Source of the DNA: Isoetes taiwanensis
Taxonomy: Eukaryota > Streptophyta > Lycopodiopsida > Isoetales > Isoetaceae
NCBI GenBank assembly: GCA_021234155.1
Contig: JAJEKV010000052.1
Coordinates: forward strand, 5,127,606 to 5,191,605
DNA length: 64,000 nucleotides
Direction: 5' to 3'
Shown here: positions 57,131 through 64,000 of the stretch, in pieces
Position numbering within the stretch: the first letter of the stretch is position 1
Layout of the letters: each line of letters opens with the position of its first letter
Notes under the pieces: generated by a model
The model's input: only the letters and a program-made list of their open reading frames with translations
What the model was told of the DNA's origin: nothing
The model's database searches: none
Program-made: the position numbers and the translations under genes

Positions 57131-60100
57131 TAAGGGAGGTGCACGGTATTGGAGCGAGGCCGCATTACAGCGATCAAAAGGCTCCATGCGTGACTCATGT
57201 TTTTCTTGCCAAGTGAAGAGCGGCTCTTGGTTCTTAGGGTTAACCGTGAAACCTAATGGCTTACCTTTGTCGTTGATGAAGCTATGAGTGGATCTCATAG
57301 GCGCGCACCATCATGCAACACTACGAGCGGCTAGTTGCATGCATGAATCTGGATTGGATGTTGATGGCACACACACAACGCCCACACTATTTTCTCTTTA
57401 CATTTTCATTTGAATCAAGCGTCCAAAGGCATGTATCCTCCACATTTCATGTATTTGAAATTTCCATGAGTACTTGAGGCAGCAAATATGGCGCCATTTT
57501 TATGAAGTTTACGGAAAGAGTTTTCAATTTTGAATGTAAATGCGTGTGCTTCTTTGAGGACCCTTCATTTTGGCGGGTCCTCAAGGTGCGATTACATGGC
57601 ATGATCCACCTTGAGGAGCTTACTTGGAATCATACTACCATTCGCCATGGAATTCTATGTTATGGTTCTTAGTTCTTTAATGCGAACTTGTCTTGGTCTG
57701 TGAATTTGCCTTTGCCTTCCTTCGCACATTTCTGTTGTTTCCAAGATGCAATTAAGGGGAAAAGAACAACACTGCTGTGGATCCTCAGTCAAAAGCTCCT
57801 GCATTTTTTAAAAATGTACCCTTAATCCACAGCATCACTTATTCTCAGCTATTTCCTATTGTAATTCACGCCAGTGGAAAGAGGATTGAAAGTATGGCTA
57901 GAGTTCACTGGAGGCATGAAAACAAGTAGAAAGATCTTTGTTAATCCGGTTCCGAAGATGGGATCATGAGTCCTAAGAAAGGCGAGCAAATACTTTGGGG
58001 TTCCTCTAACTACTTTAAGAAGATGGATTATGGGTGGGGTGGGATGGAAAAATGGATCCAGCAGTGCGTGGCTAAGAAAGAGGGGATGAGGTTCTTCAAT
58101 GGTGTTTCCAAATGGTAGATGAGGAGGGTAGGGGTGTGACATTTCGCGGGGCTTAGGGAGAAGGTATAAAATGTGTATCAGCAGACCAAAAGCGCCTAAA
58201 GATGATGATCTTCAGGGTAAAAATAGTGGAGAGGATTCGAAGCATAGGCACCCAACATTGGCTCTTAGAGAGAGGCTTTAGATAATGTTGAAGTTCAAAA
58301 TTAAAGGCTATGAATTCTAGCAATTTACAGTTCTGAGAAATTCTACACTTGGGAAGTTGTACAAGGACTTCCAATCTAGAGGCCTCGAATTTGGAATCTT
58401 GGAGTAGAGGCAGGGGCATACAAGCGGTAGGGCTGGGATGAAGATCTTAGCACCAAGGGTGCTAAGGTCATTCATGAGGCATCCCACAAAAGCAGTGGCT
58501 GGCCGTGCCCAGAAGTTGTGCTTAAAGTCTTTGTTTAGGGTGGTGCCTGCCCTCACATCTTTAAGGGCAGAGGCTAAGCAATGCTTAGATCTTGTAGCTG
58601 GGTTGCGGTGGGGCACCGCTGTGTACCGAGGGCATGGATGACTGGCTCATTCACATTGTGGCGGCTGGGCTTGTTTCCGAAATGTTCTGGGCAGACCAAG
58701 CAAGGGAGGATTTCCGCCGCGGTTTGGCGTCGTCCATGGGGGCATGCGCAGGGGTGCGGCCAGCATACAAAGTGATGCTTCATATTTTGCTGCTGCTCCG
58801 CGCATACAAATTACGCCACTAGATGTGGCTGCTTTTTAGGCAATTCAAGGCCAAATTCAAGGATAACGAGGGCGGTATATGCACACTCCTTGATAGTGGT
58901 AAGCCAACAAGGAAGATATAGCAGCACTTCGTCTCAATTCAATTACTAGTTCTCTTACTCTTGAAAATATTGAGCTGGTTTACTTAAGGCAGGTATTTGT
59001 CCTTTCAATGATAAAGAATTTTATTTCTACGGACCCTTTAGGCGATAACATGGATTTGTAGTGAGGACAATAATGAAGGCTGATGTTAATGGAGATGAAA
59101 ATGTCTTACCAAATGGTTTTGGAAGAACTTACTGAATCATTAAGCTATGGTAGTATCTGGTTTTGAGGTGCCCTAAGCTCCAGCCTGATTCACGAAGAGA
59201 TTTCAATCCCATAAGCTCCTCTACAATTCAATCTTGCTCCCATTTAATTTGTGCGATTTGCTCCCATCACGATTCTGCCATAGCTCAAAAGCTTCCCATT
59301 CACTCTGACAAAAGAAGTAAGCTACTTGTGGGACACACGCAAGGCAAGCTTTTTGTCGCCGAATCAAATGGTACTTAGCAAGAATTGAGCAAGAAAGAAA
59401 AGCTAAGGATCTTTGCTAGAGAGGAAAGAAGCTAGATGAGGAAGGAAAGGTTGCAATTGGGAAGAGAAAAAGGCAAAGGTGGATGCAAAGAAATTTTGAC
59501 GTACATTTGGGAGGCAGAAAAAGAAACTTGCTTGATTAGCCTTTATGAGAAGAGTCCACCACAAATTTCAGGGGCAGCATACTTTGAAGAGATAATGGTA
59601 AGTGCACTATTTGGAGAGGAAAAAAGCTTCTATTGCTCAGGCCTTTAGAGCTAGAGCCAGAAGAGGTTAGATAAGCTAAGAGGAAGGGCAACCAGTGCAG
59701 GTGCAGCCTGCTACATACCAACCCGTTGTGTCAACCCTCTTTTGTTGGCAGGTAGGTGTAATTGATGATGTAGTTGTAGAGCATGATGTAGTTGATGAAC
59801 AAGAGGTAGAGAACAATAATTTGAGGCAAGATTTCATGCGGGACAGCAAGATCAAATTGAATTTGATGTTGGGTGCATTGGATTTCACCCGCCCATGAAG
59901 ACACTCTTGCATATATTTCTTGGGATGAAAGATGCGAAGAAGAAGCAAAAGTTGGGCAACCCTAAAGCATAATCCCATAGGAATTTGGGATGAGAATCTA
60001 CGAAAGATATGGTACGCAGTTGATTTATCATAGTAGGTATGACGGAGCAATCAATAATACATGTGTAATTCGGGGTTAGAGTACACTTGATGAATTTGGT

Positions 60101-61005
60101 CGAGCCTCAATGAGGGCTAAGAGATGTGATGATTTATGGGGCATGAAATTTGAGCAACTATGAAAGCTTAGGAATGTAGAGGCTTTGTTTTATAGTTTAG
60201 CTTTCAATTTAGCTTTCGGTTTACATGATCCTGCTTGGTAGATTTACCGTCGGTGTACTTGCTCTCTTGTTAAATCATGCTCAGCTTAGATCTTACGGGT
60301 GGAATGATTTGAAGTCTGATCTAAATTACCTATCATTTTGGTAATCAACCCTCTTGATTTGTTTTACCTTGTAGAGGCAGATTTTGCGCGGCATGCTCTT
60401 GGAGCTTTTTTTTTTTTACGTAGTAATCCACTGAAAGGTGGATTTGATCTGTTCTTTGGTTGCGGCTAGGGAGGGATGGTGAAATGGTTGTAGCCATTGG
60501 CTATAGAGTTCAAAGTCGCCCATCACCATTATGTGTTTGTGTGGATGCATACCTATATTATTTGTCTTTAGATATACCATTGAGATTTTATGTGGCCACT
60601 GTATGAGATCCATGCTGATCCATGTTGTGTCCGGGGACCATACCAATTGTTGGGTGCAAAGTTTGGATCACGAGGTTGTACCATTTGAGGGCACAGATTA
60701 TGGACTACTCTGCAGGTGCAAAATTTGTGCCATTGGAGTTCCCTACATATTTCCATATGTGGACACAGCTCCACCGACACCAGATTAATAGTGCCATATT
60801 GGGCGGGTGTGCAAACTAAAGAGGCCAAAGGCACACTGGCAAATTACATAGAGCCAGTGCTTCAGTTTTATTTTGCTGTTTTTCCTCATTGGGTATGTGG
60901 GGTTACGGAGCACGGTGATGCATTGCTTTGCTGGTGTTTATATGTGAACAAGGCCATTTTCTCTTAAGTGCTTTAAAACCGGGCACCCTTTCACTTACCT
61001 ACAGC
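57131..61005. other. Segment absent between R1 and R2 in the second copy
   Basis: In the second copy, blocks R1 and R2 are separated by about 20-30 bp. Here they are 3.9 kb apart, so this segment may be an insertion. It contains open frames of 60-100 codons on both strands (57849-58142 minus, 58438-58641 plus, 59676-60050 minus, 60531-60788 plus) without recognisable motifs, and a poly(T) at 60406-60416. Confidence 0.45.
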
Positions 61006-61115
61006 CTGCATGCAGAAATGATATGAAATTACAAAAGTTCGGATAGCCTTATCCTACAAGCCTAATGGGAAGCATACATTCTTTTTAATGCATACACGGC
61101 GCCTCTGGGCAAAAA
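61006..61115. repeat. Dispersed repeat block R2, copy 1
   Basis: AGAAATGATATGAAATTACA, ATAGCCTTAT, CTACAA, GGAAGCATACATTCTTTTTA and GGCGCCTCTG match 63122-63232 in the same orientation. Confidence 0.75.
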
Positions 61116-62504
61116 GTATTTAAAGGCAACTCAATCCTTAGGAAACAAGATGTGTCGAGAGAAAAAAAATAAGCAAATAATTGTCCTGCACTTGATTGCC
61201 GTTTTGCATCACGAATGCAAACGCATCCCGTGCAAGAAGCAATATAAACCACAAGAAGCGCTCACGTACACCAGATTTTAGCAACATCTCTAGAGCTCTT
61301 GCGGAGCCTAATCACAGAACAAAAACTCTTAAAAGGCCGGCGAAAGAAAGCCTTCCTCAGTGATTCTCACGAAGCGATGGGGCCATTTCTTGCCTTAGAG
61401 CTTGCTCAAAGCTTTTAATTCTCCTCGCCAGGAAACCTGCACCAGAGTTTGGTGGAATGGAAGTTCGGGTTCAACTTGAGCTGCTAGAAAACACGAGAGG
61501 AGATGCAGCCATCAGAGGAGATGGCGGCAAAGCGAGGAGGAGAGAAGCGCCCTTAAGCGGAGCCTAATGTCGTATAAATTTAACGGAAAATTGCTATAAT
61601 TCAATCCCCTAGTCATTACTTATCATGTTAAAGCCTTGAAAACTGCTCAAAAGTGTCAGTTTGCTGGGAGTTGCATGTATAGAAAGCAGAAGATGTGTCT
61701 TTGCCACCATGAGCTGAATCACCTCCCATCATGGGTTCGATTTTCTTTCTATTTATTGTGTTTGTTATTGTTATGGTTTAATTTGTACATTGTGTATAAT
61801 TTTGCCTTTGTGTTTTGCAACATATTCTGCAAGTGTGGAGTAAGTGTGGTAGGCGATGGTTGTAAATGTGATCCACGTGCTTGCCCCTACCCTCAAAAGG
61901 CTGCTCACAGCTAGCCACCAAACATCCATACATTGTGAAAATCACGAAAATGTATGACATATATAGGGATCTCTTAGATAGGTTGTATGGTCTTCTCTTG
62001 TTTTCATCCTTCTTATCGCTCATTCCTTCTTATCGCTCATTCCTGGTCATTGATCACTCTAATATTCCTTCTATTATTCCTCATAGATCATTCTCGACCG
62101 TTCATTGACTCCATGATGGGGTCAAACTCCAATTTCCGTCACGATAAGATTTATAAACCATTGGCATGAGTCAACATCTGGTGGGCTCGAGAAACAATGA
62201 TGCGAGAAAAGGGGACTTGAACCCAAAAGGAAGCGGGGCAGATCATATTGCACATTACATAATATGCTTCAAAGTATGCTTATAGCACACATGTACATAC
62301 TTTTTAAAGGATGAACAGTTATATGCACTACATGACCATCTTCATATGTAAATTATTTAACCTTGGCGATGAAACTTATTATGCTTTATGTACATTATCA
62401 AATGCAGGTGGTACTCCAAGCTTGGCAATCCATATAAAATTAACATTGTAGGTAATTTCATGTGATTAGTTCTTCTGCAAGGTTCCCATCAAAGGGAAGG
62501 CGGA
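61116..62504. other. Intergenic, nothing coding recognised
   Basis: Contains a GC-richer patch at 61320-61570, a frame at 61636-61914 with no motif, and a duplicated CTTCTTATCGCTCATTC (62009 and 62026). Confidence 0.4.
61935..61995. repeat. Dispersed repeat block R3, copy 1
   Basis: GACATATATAGGGATCTCTT then AGATAGG and TATGGTCTT match 63664-63715 (GACATATATAGAGATCTCTT then ATATAGG and TATGGTCTT), same orientation. Confidence 0.75.
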
Positions 62505-63095
62505 TCTCTAATGCGGACGGTGATTTTCTTTGTTCTTAATTATCATTATACGCGAATATTCATGTATTGGTATGGTTCTATACTCTGTATTGATTTGCAT
62601 CTTGATATGCGAATGAAGAGGCAAGAATATCAAGAAATTTCTCCAAAAAGAGAGGACCTCTTAACTTCCCTAACTAGCGAGGAGACTTTAATCCATCAGT
62701 TTCTTGCCATTTTGATCTTGGATTGGTGCCAATCTGACTAAGAAGACAAATCGATTTTATAAAAAGAGGAAGGTCGGATCTTTATTAATCATAACTCTAG
62801 CCTTCTTGGTGGTGAGGATGATAACTTTTGTAGCATTGATATATTGCAGCCTCGAATCCCAGCCATTTCAGGCGTTATGTAATAAGCTTTAGCGTTTCTA
62901 TAGTACGCGAAGTTAAAACGGTAGCAAAAAGCATACAAGATGAATGAAACTTAAATCTTATGATTGGTGTAAAGTTTGCCCTTTACATAGGACAGTTTCC
63001 AAAGGACAAACCCGAGGGTCCATTGGGGGTACATTAAGCGAGGATTACGGAACCGTGGGGCAAAATACCATGAGGTTAGCGTGAAATTCATGCGT
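62505..63095. repeat. Dispersed repeat block R1, copy 2
   Basis: Second copy of the block at 56555. It is followed almost directly by R2, giving the likely ancestral arrangement R1-R2-R3. Confidence 0.85.
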
Positions 63096-63116
63096 TGAAA
63101 GAACTACCTACGGCCA

Positions 63117-63232
63117 TGCAAAATGATGTGAAATAACAACATTAGGACACAAAAGTTCAAGATAGCCTTATTCCTACAAACTGTAAAGGAAGCATGCATT
63201 CTTTTTAATATACTTTTCGCGCCTCTGAATCT
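63117..63232. repeat. Dispersed repeat block R2, copy 2
   Basis: Matches 61006-61115, ending in ATTCTTTTTAATATA and GCGCCTCTGAAT. Confidence 0.75.
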
Positions 63233-63655
63233 GAACTCAAGCACGTACCTTCATATACTTATACGCCAAAGGCGGGTCCTGAAATTCCTTCAAAAGCTCC
63301 TAGATTGACTCTGCCCCTTACCTCCAAGCTTGAAGAAGCGGAATTCAGGCCAAGATTCTCCACTTGCCGTAACATGGTGCTTCAATTAAACCCGGTTGGA
63401 TGTAAGCTCCAGCTCCATCTCCATGGTTACATAACCACAGTCCCCTTTCGGCCCCTGCTAAAAAGAAATTTCAAAGCCAAAACCAAACCATAGAGGCGGC
63501 CTTGACAAAATACGATTAAACACTTTTAAGCTACCCGAAAGTGTCAACAAGTACTTGCATTTCCCACACTTGGCTTCCCTTTTGCCACCTTATCTTATTG
63601 AATACTAGCATAAACTTTACCTTTCTCCAAGTAAAGTTTCAAAATAGTTGAAAAT
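63233..63655. other. Intergenic, nothing recognised
   Basis: A 62-codon plus-strand frame (63305-63493) has no motif. No match to the equivalent stretch of the first copy was found by eye. Confidence 0.4.
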
Positions 63656-63715
63656 GTGGAAAATGACATATATAGAGATCTCTTATATAGGAAACATATG
63701 GTCTTATTGGAAAAA
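63656..63715. repeat. Dispersed repeat block R3, copy 2
   Basis: Matches 61935-61995, same orientation. Confidence 0.75.
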
Positions 63716-63795
63716 TACAAAAGAAATGCCTTGGCTAACTAGCATAAACTTTATATACATTATTTTGCTTGGCTATAAGCGATTATTAGTCAAGT

Positions 63796-63827
63796 AGAAC
63801 TACTTATGGTGCCTGGCGTTGTCGGGC
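63796..63827. repeat. Terminus-like hairpin sequence, copy 3
   Basis: GAACTACTTATGGTGCC leads into GCCTGGCGTTGTCGGGC (63811-63827), an imperfect version of the hairpins at 56149 and 56244. It follows R3 at the point where another repeat unit would begin. Confidence 0.5.
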
Positions 63828-64000
63828 AGCGATTTGAAAGGTTGCAAACATAAGCTAATTCATAATTGATTTATCCAGTTTGACATTATTACCTCAATTC
63901 CAATTTTTGCCCTAGTTGAATTCAGCTCCGGGTGACTCCCCCAATTCTAAATTCCTTGATGTAATTGTTTATATCTTGTTATAAAATGCATGCATGTCCG

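Noticed and set aside
60531-60834. Opposed overlapping frames with Cys/His residues
   Set aside because: Considered as a transposase zinc region, but no spacing pattern fits a known finger and neither strand is favoured.
61725-61745. Possible tRNA B-box (GGGTTCGATTT)
   Set aside because: The match to the GGTTCGAnnCC box is incomplete and no acceptor stem or A-box could be paired around it.

Overview
The window looks like repeat-dense intergenic DNA from a land-plant nuclear genome. Evidence for a plant is a receptor-like-kinase remnant, an LTR retroelement of Ty3/gypsy type, LINEs with plant-style 3' ends, a CACTA-type (En/Spm) transposase remnant, long AT-rich microsatellites, and no operon structure or bacterial genes. 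I cannot name the species. I saw no rRNA, tRNA or CRISPR. No gene is intact enough to call functional with confidence.

Layout. 1-7855: a tandem array of a unit of about 1.96 kb (two complete copies plus a truncated third). Its minus strand carries fragments of an uncharacterised transposon protein (a Cys-x-x-Cys segment followed by an IVVDGM-type segment). The first copy is split by an insertion of about 3.2 kb: an endonuclease/reverse-transcriptase non-LTR element with a (TTCTA)n tail. 8947-9080: a long (ATT)n array. 9630-9830: a possible LINE 3' end. 12551-13017: a kinase pseudogene lacking the activation segment. 13640-14688: a possible secreted proline-rich, GPI-anchored protein gene on the minus strand. 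15590-16790: a degenerate satellite-like repeat with a period near 160 bp. 17563-19165: unrecognised gene-like exons. 20770-21990: 3' part of an L1-type LINE on the minus strand. 23168-24910: a CACTA-type remnant with a dense field of TGACAAT-like short repeats next to a DUF4216-type transposase end.

30080-30970: unrecognised exon-like coding on the minus strand. 31711-31778: a (TCTAT)n array. 33061-38400: a badly decayed region with a chromodomain scrap, probably an old chromovirus and LTR. 38545-40665: four copies of a short LTR-like motif flanking a GC/purine-rich segment. 40849-47240: a Ty3/gypsy element with recognisable gag, RT, RNase H and integrase, all frameshifted. 49885-50830: a second LINE fragment on the plus strand. 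52728-55785: a direct tandem duplication with a period near 1.55 kb. 56130-64000: repeated blocks and short hairpins (GCCCAGC-GTT-GCTGGGC) resembling Helitron-type termini.

The elements are nested and decayed rather than cooperating. A striking feature throughout is that repeat copies share long, nearly identical blocks interrupted by short scrambled GC-rich patches. This could be residual long-read base-call error at methylated sites instead of biological decay, and it affects every pseudogene call here.
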